Part shown: one piece after another, positions 36,676-49,430 of the stretch | Numbering within the stretch: the stretch's first letter is position 1 | How the letters are laid out: each line of letters begins with the position of its first letter | NCBI RefSeq assembly: GCF_009727055.1 | Contig: NC_052354.1 | Location: forward strand, 3,188,677 to 3,252,676 | Reading direction: 5' to 3' | Source of the DNA: Benincasa hispida | Lineage: Eukaryota; Streptophyta; Magnoliopsida; Cucurbitales; Cucurbitaceae | DNA length: 64,000 bases | Notes under the pieces: generated by a model | Seen by the model: the letters and a program-made list of their open reading frames with translations, nothing else | What the model was told of the DNA's origin: nothing | Databases searched by the model: none | Made by a program: the position numbers and the translations under genes

Positions 36676-38472
36676 GAACAAGGGGAAGTTGGCTGCCCGA
36701 GCAGTGAAATGTATGTCTTTGGGTTTCACTGAAGGAGTAAAGGGATTCATAATGTGGCATCCTACAGAAAAAGGTGTATTACTAGTAGAGATGTCATTTT
36801 CAGGGAGACTCAGATGTTCATGCGAAAACCTACTCCAACAGTTACAGCATCTCAAGGAATGTATGATACAATTGAGGAGCAAGTTCTAAACCCTACTACT
36901 GATCCCTCAAGCTCAAAATCACATTTTGATCAACTACTTCATCATGAAAAATATGTAAAAGATGCTATTTCTGATCCAGAGCAAGAGGAACCAGATCTAA
37001 GGGGTTATAGACTAGCAAAAGATAGACAAAGAAGAACTATAGTGCCCCTTTCAAGATATGATGATTATATCAATTTAGCTCTAAATACTTCAGACCTAAA
37101 TAATGAAGTTGAACCCTTTACTTTTGAAGAAGCAGTAAGTTGTCCTAAAGCTAAATTGTGGATAGAGGCAATGAATGAGGAAATTGAATCACTTGTTAAG
37201 AATGACACTTGGGAGTTGGTACTCTTGGCTAAAGGCTGCAAACCTATTGCATCCAAATGGGTTTATAAATATAAGGAAGGATTCCCTAATGGTCAAGGAC
37301 CTAGATATAAGGCTAGGTTAGTTGCTAAGGGATTTACTCAAAGACTAGGTGTTGACTACAATGAGATATTTTCTCCTGTGGTCAAGCAAACTTCTATCAA
37401 ACTCTTACTGTCCATTGTGGTTCAACATGATCTAGAGCTGGAGCAACTTGATGTTCTTGATGTTAAAACAGCTTTTCTACATGGTTTCTTAGATGAAGTC
37501 ATTTATATGAGCCAACATAAAGGGTATGAACTTAGAGGGAAAGAAGATCATTTATGTCTGCTTAAAAGGTCAGTATTTGGCCTTAAACAGTCTCCTAGGT
37601 GTTGGAACAGATGATTCAACGATTTTGTACAGAAGAATGTTTTTACTAAGAGTTCTTATGATAACTATGTGTATATAAACACTAACACCTATTCACATCC
37701 TATCTATCTACTTCTCTATGTGGATGATATGTTGCTATCAGGAACAACTATGCAAGACTTAAATAAAGTTAAAGGTCTACTTAAATCAGAATTTGAAATG
37801 AAGGACATGGGTAATGCAAACAGAATTTTAGGCATTGACATAATCAGAAACAGAAAATCATGCAAACTCAGCATTGGTCAATCACAATATTGTCAAAAGT
37901 TACTCAAGAAGTATCACATGATAGAAGCTAAATCAGTTTGTACTTCTGTTGTAAATCATTTCAAATTTTTAGCAGAGAATTCACCAAAAGAATCAGACAT
38001 TGAACATTTGAAGATAGTGTTAACTATTTTTTATTCCCAAGTTGTGGGAAGTTTAATGTACCTAATGATTTCTACAAGGCCAGATATTGCTTATGTTACA
38101 AGTCTGGTAAGTAGGTACATGGCTAATTCAGGCAAGAAGCATTGGGAGGCAACTAAATGGATAATGAGGTATCTTGAAGGCGCTTCAAGTGCCAGACTAC
38201 TGTCAATTATCAGACAAAGAACCAGAATTAGTAGGATATGTGACTCTGACTATGTTGGAGACTTAAACAAGAGACGATCCCTATCAGGTTATATCTTCCT
38301 ATATGGAAGGTGTGTTCTAAGTTGGAAGGCTACATTACAGTCAGTAGTAGCCCTCTTCACTACTGAAGCTGAATTTATAGCCCTTTCAGAAGCAATAAAG
38401 GAGGGACTATGCCTAAAAGGGCTTCTACATGATTTTGGGATTAAGCAAGATACAATAAAGATTTTTTTGTGA
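36676..38472 (+). pseudogene. Copia pol: integrase end, reverse transcriptase, RNase H (E4)
   Basis: The integrase C-terminus (ARAVKCMSLGF, then TSRDVIFRE after one frameshift near 36765) leads into a 286-codon open stretch with [41 protein letters not shown] and VKTAFLHGFLDEVIYM. One TGA at 37612-37614, probably a decayed arginine codon, separates this from a second open stretch (37669-38472). That part carries a YVDD motif near 37715-37726, STRPDIAY, and the RNase H segments CDSDYVGDLNKRRS and TTEAEFIALSEA. A gag-less, protease-less element with such a well-kept polymerase frame is unusual. It lacks the upstream region needed for autonomous movement. Confidence 0.88.
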
Positions 38473-38751
38473 TAATCGGAGAACTATACATTTATCTAAG
38501 CATCCTCAATATCACAACAAAACGAAACACATTGATGTGAAATTTCATTTCATATGAGAGCAGATTGAAAACAAACAGATCGAAGTGTTAAAAGTACATA
38601 CCTCAGAGAATGCTTCCAAGATGTTAACCAAGACTGTCACTCAACTTAAACTTCAAAAATGCTTCGATATTATAGGGTTTGAGCTGAGAGACAAAGGTTG
38701 AGGAATAAGAGAGTTAGCAAAGAGAAGCTGAAGAAACTACTTGAAGTAAAT

Positions 38752-38765
38752 TTCAAGGTGGAGAT
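38752..38765 (+). other. Polypurine tract of E4
   Basis: CAAGGTGGAGAT directly precedes the TGTTAATA start of the 3' LTR, as expected for the plus-strand primer site of a copia element. Confidence 0.65.
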
Positions 38766-39384
38766 TGTTAATAAAAGAAGGTGAAATCAACTTTAAAGTT
38801 TGTTGTTCAGTTATACATAAAACAGTCAATAAATACATTTGTAGTCTTTACTTGTGTACTAAGAAAATATACATAAAAAAGAACAAAAGAGTAAGATACT
38901 CCTCTGTAATGATAAAAAATAAATTAAAAAAAAAAACTCTCTCCATCTCTAAATGACCAGCTTTTCTTCGTGAATGTAGGCTATTTTGGGCTGAACCACG
39001 TTAATCCTTGTTATCCTTGCTTTTTCTCTTTATCTAATTCATCTTCTTGCTCAGGTTCTTCAACTCCATCACCATTCTTGCAGCATTTCAGCAACACTTC
39101 CTCAATTTTCTTTTCTCTCTCGTTTTGCATCTACAAGAAAGAATAACCTTTTGTTAGTCATTCAAATCAATCCATTTTCAGTGAGTGCTTGTAATTAAAT
39201 CTGATCGTCAATGTGTAAGGCCAAGATCTTCCTTCATGTGGATTATGCTTTTAGCACAAGGTATTAGCTTCCAGCTGATTTCTAAAAGTAGTAAGTGGTT
39301 TTTCCTCTTTAGGCCTTTTTTCTTTTGCAATGTCCAAAATCATTCTGTTGTTCTTTGGCTTTTTCAAAGCCCATTATAGTAACA
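38766..39384 (+). repeat. 3' LTR of E4
   Basis: 619 bp from TGTTAATAAAAG to GTAACA, aligned with the 5' LTR over most of its length but with scattered substitutions. The 63-codon frame at 38765-38956 lies in it. Confidence 0.8.
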
Positions 39385-39648
39385 CATGCAACTACTTCCC
39401 ACTCTAAAATTAATATTAACATTTAACATGCATTAGCATCAAGAACATATAATTATCTCCACGTTGTCATCTTCAAGTTGGTCGTTTCTCAAAAGGTACA
39501 CAGTACACTTGTATCATCTTCTTGTAACCCTACAGAAATCAAAATTTTTCCAACAATAAAAAAGATTAATGGAAAGAAGATCTCGTAAAACTTTAATGAA
39601 AGTATGTAAAAGAAAGTTGAAATGTGGTGCATGTTGCTCAATTCCCTC
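39385..39648. other. Short flank between E4 and E5
   Basis: AT-rich DNA without features, ending in CCCTC, the presumed target site of E5. Confidence 0.4.
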
Positions 39649-39916
39649 TAACAAATGGAGAGAAAAGGTATGTGGAAATACTTTCTTATTACTTTCACTT
39701 ATTGTATTTACATACTTCAAGTTTCTTTTATAGAAGAACTTGTTAGTTTGCTTGACTAACTAACAGTTGGAAAATACAAACAAACTCGAACAGAATCATA
39801 ACTGTTGTAACAAATAAATTGTTATAATAGAATGTAACAAATAAATTGTTATAATAGAATGTAACAAATAAATTGTTGTAACTAATAAACAGAATGTAAC
39901 TGTTTTACTGTTGATA
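39649..39916 (-). repeat. 3' LTR of E5
   Basis: 268 bp from TAACAAATGG to GTTGATA (plus-strand reading). It contains three copies of a 27-base unit (TGTAACAAATAAATTGTTAT plus AATAGAA) at about 39805-39885. The 5' LTR has two copies, which accounts exactly for its 27-bp shorter length. The adjacent CTCCCCCTCAAG at 39917-39928 is the polypurine tract read in reverse. Confidence 0.8.
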
Positions 39917-39924
39917 CTCCCCCT

Positions 39925-41623
39925 CAAGTTGGACGATGAATGTCAATGATGCCCAACTTGAATACTAGTTTAGAAAAAACAGATGTAGGCAATGCTTTAG
40001 TGAACATGTCTACGAGTTATTGACTGGATTAGATAGGGAGAACCTTAAGGAACCCATCAGCTATCTTGTCCCGAACAAAATGACAAACAATTTCTATGTG
40101 TTTTGTCCTCTCATGAAACATTGGATTAGAGGCAATGGCAATAGCAGCTTGATTGTCACAGAATACAGTAGTGGGCATTAGGATCTTAACCTAAAGATCT
40201 TTGAGGAGTTGAGAGATCCACATTAATTCACTAGTAACTGAGGCTAGTGCCCTATACTCCGCTTCTGCAGAAGATCTAGAAACAGTGGCTTGTTTCTTTG
40301 ATTTTCATGATATGATAGATGCCCCTAAGAATATGCAGAAACCAGTAATGGATCTTCTAGTATCAGGACATGATCTCCAATCAGCATCCACAAAGGCTTT
40401 TAAATGAAAGGAAGTGATAGGGCTGATTAAAATGCCTTGTCCAGGAGACCGTTTTAGGTACCTGAGTAAGTGATGAGCGACATTTAAGTGAGCTTTAGTG
40501 GGGTTGTGGATGAATTGGCTTAGCCGATGAACAGCAAAGCATATGTCTGGCCGAGATATTTAAAGATATATAAGCCTACCAATCAGTCTCCTATAACATG
40601 TGATGTCATCTGCCTTTAGAAGCTCCCCTTCATTCTTTGATAGTTTCAAATTGGGATCCATAGAAGTTGTAACTGGTTTAGCTTCAAGAAATCCAGTATC
40701 CTCAAGTATTTGGAGGCAATATTTTCTTTGGGAAATCATGATCCCTTATTGAGATCTGGATAATTCTAATCCCAGAAAATATTTCGCATGGTCTAAATCC
40801 TTGAGTTTGAAATGTCCTTTGAAGACTTCTTTGACTGAGCTGAGTATTTAAGGGGATGGTCCAGCTAGTAATATGTCATCTACATATACCAACAATGATA
40901 CAAAATCATGTCCATGTCCTCGGATAAAAAGAGAATAATCAGACTTGGATTGATGAAAGCCATGTGAAGATAGAGCAGCTGTAAACTTGAGAAACTATTG
41001 TCTCGAGGCTTGTTTCAGCCCATATATAGATTTGTTAAGTTTGCAGGCTAGTTTCTCACCTTTTCGTGGTACTTGTGAGGTTTGATAACCCAATGGAAAA
41101 GACATATGCACTTCTTTAAACAAATCACCATTTAGGAAGGCATTATTGATGTCCATTTGAGTGAGTGACCAATTGTAGGATGCAGCAAGGGTGAAGAAGA
41201 CTTTAACAGTGACAATTTTGGCAACAAGTGAGAAGGTGTCTGAGAAATCTATTCCTTCTTGTTGATTGTAGCCTTTTGCTACAAGTCTCGCCTTATATCT
41301 GTCAACTGTTCCATCTTGTTTGTACTTGACTTTGTAAACCCATTTACTGCCTACGGTATGATGATTCTTTGGAAGAGAGACAATAGTCCATGTATTAGTT
41401 CGTTCGATGGCTTCTATTTCCTCTGCCATAGCCTTCTTTCAAATCTGGTGGTTCGCAGCTTGGTGGTAATAGGTGGGTTCATAGATGGAAGTGACATTTA
41501 GGATGTATGTCTTATGGTTTTGGTTGTAAGTATTATATGAGAGGTATTTGTGAAGAGGAAAGGGTGATTTTATATGGGATGTGAGGTTACAGTGGAAGTC
41601 TTTTAGGTAGGAAGGTGGGTAAT
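39925..41623 (-). pseudogene. Copia reverse transcriptase and RNase H (E5)
   Basis: From right to left on the minus strand: YPPSYLKDFHCNL in the integrase/RT linker, then the open stretch 41429-40995 with VGSKWVYKVKYKQDGTVDRY, ARLVAKGYNQQ, MDINNAFLNGDL and CKLNKSIYGLKQASRQ. A stop follows. The YVDD motif is at about 40871-40890, and RNase H has [33 protein letters not shown] and [13 protein letters not shown] down to about 40030. Only a handful of stops interrupt an otherwise readable frame, so the element is fairly young. Its linker is cut at 41623 by the block repeat and continues at 49430. Confidence 0.88.
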
Positions 41624-43849
41624 AAAAGAGAGAGATTTGTAGCACTTTACAACGATTGTAACATCTACAAAAGTAAGGTTCATATTGTAGTGGTCATCCA
41701 ATAAGTATCTAACTTTATCCGTCTACTATAAACGCATTTAGGGGTTATCACTTAAAACATGAATCCACCAGTATGTCTTTACATGCTTGTTTAAGCTACA
41801 GAAGATAATCTTGGATGTTTTTTATTGGTTTTGTGGAATTAATGCTACTAAATGTTGAAATAAAATATCTCATATTTTATTAAATAAATAAATTGTTTGT
41901 ACATTCCAATTACAAACTATAAAGACCAACAAAGATTTAGGGTATCAGCCCCCAATATTCAATGTATGACATAAAAATGTAAAATTAGATTATTTTCTAG
42001 AGGCATGTTGTAATATGTAAAATACATATCTCAAAAGAAAAGATCTAGAAATATCCAGATTTTCTTAGATTCAAGAAAATCGAGAATTCCTTTAAGAATA
42101 ATTTAAATATCTAGAATGTTTGTAGGATCCAAGAATAGCCTAGAAAAATAATTTTACTTGAGCTCCAAGGATCTCGATACCTATAAATAGAAGGTGTGAC
42201 CCCATATGTGAGCCAAGCCAAAGCTAGAAAGCTAGTGTAGAAAAAGTAACTGAATGTCTTGAAGAGTAAAAGAGTATTCACTCAAAAGTATCCAGCTTTG
42301 TAAGTTCTTAATAAAAGTTTCTTTCTTCCAAATTACCTCTCTTCTTTTTTTGTGTCAATTTCTTCAATACCACTTCATTATGTTTTGTGTTGTTTATTTG
42401 TGTTCCATTCTTGTACTAACAATTGGGACCTACTTCCAAACCCTGTAATTAAAAAAAAAAAAACGCAAAACTAATTGATGAGCAGAAGGTGCTCAGTCCA
42501 ATTACATTTGGACATTGACCGTTGCTATCATTTACCATTAACGTTATTATTACTATTACAAATGAGAATTATGAATTTTGTTACATTTTTTTTTGTCACA
42601 TTTATTGTTATTGTTACCTTTATTGTGACTGTATGTACCCTAAATGATAAGATAATAATAAATGTGGTAGATTTTGTAATTCTAATTAAATAAGATCAAA
42701 AGCAATTAATAAGTTTGTGATTGTGGATCATTACGATTTAATATATTAATGGAATCCTATTACGATTGCACCAATTTGCATTACGGATAAATAAATGTGG
42801 TCGTAGCAAGATTTGATTGTCATCCATCTATCTCATTAATAAAACATTCTATCTCGATATTTGTATCATAGTTTCACATGTTAATAGGTTTGACATTGAT
42901 ACAAGAAATGAATTGATATTCATTGTACCAAAAAAATGGTAAAGAAATAGTAAAATAAAAAAAATAATACTCTTGCAATATATAATATAAACAAAAAGTA
43001 TTTTAATTGATTTAAAAAGTAGTGATAAAATATTTAATAATTTCTTTATTAATTTAAAAATGCTCTTTTTCCAACATACACATTGAGATTGACGTCATTG
43101 ATTTTTCATCTCAACATTTTCATAAAATTAAGCCTTGGTTAAGAACTTATAGAATCTTATTTTCTACAACATATATTATAGATAAAAGGAACGAAAAATG
43201 ATAATGTGAAGAATTGTTTTATAAGAAATAGGTGTGATTAGTTTACTTTTAGTATTTAACTAAAAAAAAAAAGAAAAAAAAAGAAAAAGAGGGTTTAGTA
43301 AACTTCTACCTCAGTTTGTATAATATATAAAATTTCAAAAAAATTCCTCACTAAACTTGAACCTCATGTTCGTCCACAAATTGCAAACCACCAATTATTG
43401 TATGAGAAATTTTAACAATAGTTTAGTAAATTTCTCTATACATATTCTATTCTAAATTGTTTGGAGTTGATCGGTGTAATTATTTATTTGTACGTTAATT
43501 ATATGCTTATATTTGGTACAAATTTTGAAAAAACTAAGTCAAAAAACTAAAAAGAATAGTTTTAAAAAACTTGTTTTTGTTTTTTGGAAATTAACTAAAA
43601 ATTCATCTAATTTAATGATGAAAGATACAAACCATCATAAGAAAATATAAGGAAATAGATTTAATTTTTAAAAAAAAAAAAAAAAATCGAAATGGTAAAC
43701 CAAATGTAACCTAAAGTTTTGAAAACAATAGAAATAAAAGCAAAACAACCATAGAAATCATGAATACAAAGGTCGGAAAACAAAAAAAAAATAATGAATG
43801 AAATAAAAAAAATATGTTGTACTCAAAACCTTTAATATATAGAACATGT

Positions 43850-43990
43850 TGTTAATAAAAGAAGGGGAAAATCAACTTCAAAGTTTGTTGATTCACTTAT
43901 ACACAGAACAGTCTAATAAATAAATTTGTAGTCTTTACTTTGTGTACTAAGAAAATATACATCAAAAAGAACAAAAAGTAAGATATAATG

Positions 43991-44032
<42 letters not shown>

Positions 44033-47000
44033 ATCTCTAAATGATCAGCTTTCTCTTCGTGGATGTAGGCTATTTGGGTCGAACCACGTTAATCCTTGGT
44101 GTCCTTGCTTCTTCTCTTCAATCTACTTCATCTTCTTCCTCAGGTTCTTCAACTTCCAATCACCATTCTTGCAGTATTTCGCAGCACTTCCTCAATTTTC
44201 TTTTCTCTTTCATTTTGCATCTAAAAGAAAGAATAACTTTTTTTAGTCATTCAAATCACTCCATTTTCAGTGAGTGTTTTGTTAATTAATTTGATCATTA
44301 ACGTGTAAGGTTCAAGATCTTCCTTCACTTGGATTGTGCTTTTAGCACAAGGTATTAGCTTCCAGCTAATTTCTAAAAGCAATAAGTGGTTTTTCCTCTT
44401 CGGGCCTTTTTTCTTTTGCAAAGCCCAAAATCATTATGTTGTTCTTAGCTTTTTTCACAAGTTTTGTACATCAGAACAAGGGAAGTTGGCTGCCCGAGCA
44501 GTAAATGTATGTCTTTGGGTTTCACTGAAGGATAAAGGGATTCATAATGTGGCATCCTACAGAAAAAGGTGTATTACTAGTAGAGATGTCATTTTCAGGA
44601 GACTCAGATGTTCATGCGAAAACGTACATCAAAGTTACAGCATCTCAAGGAATGTATGATACAATTGAGGAGCAAGTTCTTAAACCCTACTACTGATCCC
44701 TCAAGCTCAAAATCACATTTTGATCAACTACTTCATCATGAAAAATATGTAAAAAGATGCTATTTCTGATCCAGAGCAAGAGAACCAGATCTAAGGGGTT
44801 ATAGACTAGCAAAAGATGGCAAAGAAGAACTATAGTGCCCCTTTCAAGATATTGATGATTATATCAATTTAGCTCTAAATACTTCAGACCTAAATAATGA
44901 AGTTGAACCCTTTACTTTTGAAGAAGCAGTAAGTTGTCCTAAAGCTAAATTGTGGATAGAGGCAATGAATGAGAAATTGAATCACTTGTTAAGAATGACA
45001 CTGGGAGTTGGTACTCTTGGCTAAAGGCTGCAAACCTATTGCATCAAAATGGTTTATAAATATAAGGGGATTCCCTAATGGTCAAGGACTAGATATAAGG
45101 CTAGGTTAGTTGCTAAGGGATTTACTCAAAGACTAGGTGTTGACTACAATGAGATATTTTCTCCTGTGGTCAAGCAAACTTCTATCAAAACTCTTATGTC
45201 CCATTTGTGGTTCAACATGATCTAGAGCTGGAGCAACTTGATGTTCTTGATGTTAAAACAGCTTTTCTCATGGTTTCTTAGATGAAGTCATTTATATGAG
45301 CCAACATAAAGGGTATGAACTTAGAGGGAAAGAAGATCATTTATGTCTGCTTAAAAGGTCAGTATTTTGCCTTAAAAACAGTCTCCTAGGTGTTGAACAG
45401 ATGATTCAACGATTTTGTACAGAAGAATGTTTTTACTAGAGTCTTATGATAACTTATGTGTATATAAACACTAACACCTATTCACATCCTATCTACTACT
45501 TCTCTATGTGGATGATATGTTGCTATCAGGAACAACTATGCAAGACTTAAATAAAGTTAAAGTCTACTTAAATCAGAATTGAAATGAAGGACATGGGTAA
45601 TGCAAACAGAATTTTAGGCATTGACATAATCAGAAACAGAAAATCATGCAAAACTCAGCATTGGTCATCAACAATATTGTCAAAAGTTACTCAAGAAGTA
45701 TCACATGATAGAAGCTAAATCAGTTTGTACTTCTGTTGTAAATCATTTCAAATTTTTAGCAGAGAATTCACCAAAAGAATCAGACATTGAACATTTGAAG
45801 ATAGTGTTAACTATTTTTTATTCCCAAGTTGTGGAAGTTTAATGTACCTAATGATTTCTACAAGGCCAGATATTGCTTATGTTAACGTCTGGTAAGTAGG
45901 GTACATTGCTAATTCAGGCAAGAAGGCATTGGAGGCAACTAAATGGATAATGAGGTATCTTTGAAGGCGCTTCCAAGTGCCAGACTACTGTCAATATATT
46001 AGACAAAGAACCAGAATTAGTAGGATATGTGACTCTGACTATGTTGGAGACTTAAACAAGAAAACGATCCCTATCAGGTTATATCTTCCTATATGGAAGG
46101 TGTGTTCTAAGTTGGAAGGCTACATTACAGTCAGTAGTAGCCCTCTTCACTACTGAAGCTGAATTTATAGCCCTTTCAGAAGCAATAAAGGAGGGACTTG
46201 CCTAAAAGGGCTTTCTACATGATTTTGGGATTAAGCAAGATACAATAAAGATTTTTTTGTGATAATCGGAGAACTATACATTTATCTAAGGCTCCTCAAT
46301 ATCACAACAAAACGAAACACATTGATGTGAAATTTCATTTCATATGAGAGCAGATTGAAAACAAACAGATCGAAAGTGTTAAAAGTACATACTCAGAGAA
46401 TGCTTCCAAGATGTTAACCAAGACTGTCACTCAACTTAAACTTCAAAAATGCTTCGATATTATAGGGTTTGAGCTGAGAGACAAAGGTTGAGGAATAAGA
46501 AGAGTTAGCAAAGAGAAGCTGAAGAAACTACTTGAAGTAAATTTTAAGTGGAGATTGTTAATAAAAGAAGGTGAAATCAACTTTAAAGTTCGTTGTTCAG
46601 TTATACATAAAACAGTCAATAAATACATTTGTAGTCTTTACTTGTGTACTAAGAAATATACATAAAAAAGAACAAAAAGAGTAAGATACTCCTCTGTAAT
46701 GATAAAAAATAAATTAAAAAAAAAAAAACTCTCTCCATCTCTAAATGACCAGCTTTTTCTTCGTGAATGTAGGCTATTTTGGGCTGAACCACGTTAATCC
46801 TTGTTATCCTTGCTTTTTCTCTTTATCTAATTCATCTTCTTGCTCAGGTTCTTCAACTCTCACCATTCTTGCCAGCATTTCAGCAACACTTCCTCAATTT
46901 CTTTTCTTCTCGTTTTGGCATCTACAAGAAAGAATAACCTTTTTGTTAGTCATTCAAATCAATCCATTTTCAGTGAGTGCTTGTAATTAAATCTGATCGT

Positions 47001-47178
47001 CAATGTGTAAGGCCAAGATCTTCCTTCATGTGGATTTATCTTTTAGCACAAGGTATTAGCTTCCAGCTGATTTTCTAAAAGTAGTAAGTGGTTTTTCCTC
47101 TTTAGGCCTTTTTTCTTTTGCAATGTCCAAAATCATTCTGTTGTTCTTTGGCTTTTTCAAAGCCCATTATATGTAACA
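43850..47178 (+). mobile_element. Second copy of element E4
   Basis: 5' LTR from 43850, pol remnant about 44460-46262, 3' LTR 46556-47178, flanked by CATGT and CATGC as in the first copy. The polymerase frames that are open in copy one are broken here by 1-base gains and losses, for example GAAGGATAAAGGG for GAAGGAGTAAAGGG and GACACTGGGAG for GACACTTGGGAG. The 5' LTR has a 34-base A run at 43993-44026 where copy one has a longer mixed sequence. Confidence 0.85.
44460..46262 (+). pseudogene. Copia pol, second copy, many frameshifts (E4 copy)
   Basis: Same content as 36676-38472: integrase end, reverse transcriptase with YVDD near 45507-45518, and RNase H. No reading frame of useful length survives because of frequent single-base indels, although the underlying nucleotide identity is very high. 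Confidence 0.8.
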
Positions 47179-47446
47179 CATGCAACTACTTCCCACTCTA
47201 AAATTAATTATTAACATTTAACATGCATTAGCATCAAGAACATATAATTATCTCCACGTTGTCATCTTCAAGTTGTCGTTTTCTCAAAAGGTACACAGTA
47301 CACTTGTATCATCTTCTTGAACCCTACAGAAATCAAAATTTTTCCAACAATAAAAAAGATTTAATGGAAAGAAGATCTCGTTAAAACTTTAATGAAAAGT
47401 ATGTAAAAGAAAGTTGAAAATGTGGTGCATGTTGCTCAATTCCCTC

Positions 47447-49430
47447 TAACAAATGGAGAGAAAAGGTATTGTGGAAATACTTTCTTATTACTTTCACTTA
47501 TTGTATTTAACATACTTCAAGTTTCTTTTATAGAAGAACTTGTTAGTTTGCTTGACTAACTAACAGTTGGAAATACAAACAAACTCGAACAGAATCATAA
47601 CTGTTGTAACAAATAAATTGTTATAATAGAATGTAACAAATAAATTGTTATAATAGAATGTAACAAATAAATTGTTGTAAACTAATAAAACAGAATGTAA
47701 CTTTTTATCTGTTGATACTCCCCTCTACAAGTTGGACGATGAATGTCAATGATGCCCAACTTGAATACTAGTTTAGAAAAAAAACAGATGTAGGCAATGC
47801 TTTAGTGAACATGTTTACGAGTTTATTGACTGGATTAGATAGGGAGAACCTTAAGGAACCCATCAGCTATCTTGTCCCGAACAAAATGACAAACAATTTC
47901 TATGTGTTTTGTCCTCTCAATGAAACATTGGATTAGAGGCAATGGCAATAGCAGCTTGATTGTCACAGAATACAGTAGTGGGCATTAGGATCTTAACCTA
48001 AAGATCTTTGAGGAGTTGAGAGATCACAATTAATTCACTAGTAACTGAGGCTAGTGCCCTATACTCCGCTTCTGCAGAGATCTAGAAACAGTGGCTTGTT
48101 TCTTCTTTGATTTTCATGATATATTAGATGCCCCTAAGAATATGCAGAAACAGTAATGGATCTTCTAGTATCAGGACATGATCTCCAATCAGCATCCACA
48201 AAGGTTTTAAATGAAAGGAAGTGATAGGCTGATTAAAATGCCTTGTCCAGGAGACCGTTTTAGGTACCTGAGTAAGTGATGAGCGACATTTAAGTGAGCT
48301 TTAGTGGGGTTTGGATGAATTGGCTTAGCCGTATGAACAGCAAAGCATATGTCTGGCCGAGATATTTAAAGATATATAAGCCTACCAATCAGTCTCCTAT
48401 AACATGTGATGTCATCTGCCTTTAGAAGCTCCCCTCATTCTTTGATAGTTTCAAATTGGGATCCATAGAAGTTGTAACTGGTTTAGCTTCAAGAAATCCA
48501 GTATCCTCAAGTATTTGGAGGCAATATTTTCTTTGGGAAATCATGATCCCTTATTGAGATCTGGATAATTCTAATCCCAGAAAAATATTTCGCATGGTCT
48601 AAATCCTTGAGTTTGAAATGTCCTTTGAAGACTTCTTTGATGAGCTGAGTATTAAGGGATGGTCCCAGCTAGTAATTATGTCATCTACATATACCAACAA
48701 TGATACAAAATCATGTCCATGTCCTCGGATAAAAAGAGAATAATCAGACTTGGATTGATGAAACCATGTGAAGATAGAGCAGCTGTAAACTTGAGAAACT
48801 ATTGTCTCGAGGCTTGTTTCAGCCCATATATAGATTTTGTTAAGTTTGCAGGCTGAGTTTCTCACCTTTTCGTGGTACTTGTGAGGTTTGATAACCCAAT
48901 GGAAAAGACATATGCACTTCTTTAAACAAATCACCATTTAGGAAGGCATTATTGATGTCCATTTGAGTGAGTGACCAATTGTAGGATGCAGCAAGGGTGA
49001 AGAAACTTTAACAGTGACAATTTTGGCAACAAGTGAGAAGGTGTCTGAGAAATCTATTCTTCTTGTTGATTGTAGCCTTTTGCTACAAGTCTCGCCTTAT
49101 ATTGTCAAACTGTTCCATCTTGTTTGTACTTGACTTTGTAAACCCATTTACTGCCTACGGTATGATGATTCTTTGGAAAGAGAGACAATAGTCCATGTAT
49201 TAGTTCGTTCGATGGCTTCTATTTCCTCTGCCATAGCCTTCTTTCAAATGTGGTGGTTCGCAGCTTTGGTGGTAATAGGTGGGTTCATAGATGGAAGTGA
49301 CATTTAGGATGTATGTCTTATGGTTTTGGTTGTAAGTATTATATGAGAGGTATTTGTGAAAGAGGAAAGGGTGATTTTATATGGGATGTGAGGTTACAGT
49401 GGAAGTCTTTTAGGTAGGAAGGTGGGTAAT
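47447..49430 (-). pseudogene. Second copy of E5 3' LTR and RT/RNase H
   Basis: LTR 47447-47717 with three 27-base units, then RNase H and reverse transcriptase on the minus strand (48599-48937 keeps YSLFIRGHGHDFVSLLVYVDD). Indels interrupt the frame more often than in copy one. At 49430 this copy, unlike the first, runs on into the integrase part of E5. Confidence 0.8.

Larger units (their letters stand above)
36032..39384 (+). mobile_element. Internally deleted copia element E4 (family C)
   Basis: 5' LTR 36032-about 36660, pol from about 36676 to 38472, and 3' LTR 38766-39384 ending GTAACA. The flanks CATGT (36027-36031) and CATGC (39385-39389) suggest a 5-base target-site duplication with one change. 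The end of the 5' LTR, primer site, gag, protease and most of the integrase are missing: the LTR passes directly into the integrase C-terminus. A near-identical second copy lies at 43850-47178. Confidence 0.85.
41635..49430. repeat. Second copy of block 33846-41623 (direct tandem repeat, 7.8 kb)
   Basis: From ATTTGTAGCACTTTACAACG at 41635 the sequence repeats 33846 onward almost base for base, ending with GAAGGTGGGTAAT at 49430, the same words that end copy one at 41623. Copy two holds part of the antisense family-A LTR (to about 41956), the lone family-B LTR (41967-42366), E4 (43850-47178), the E5 3' LTR (47447-47717) and E5 RNase H/RT. Differences are mostly single-base insertions or deletions, many at homopolymers, which break the frames that are open in copy one. 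The 11 bases AAAAGAGAGAG lie between the copies. Confidence 0.9.

Noticed and set aside
39785..39900. Short regularly spaced repeats considered as CRISPR-like
   Set aside because: The 27-base units are contiguous without spacers and sit in an LTR; this is a minisatellite in a plant genome.
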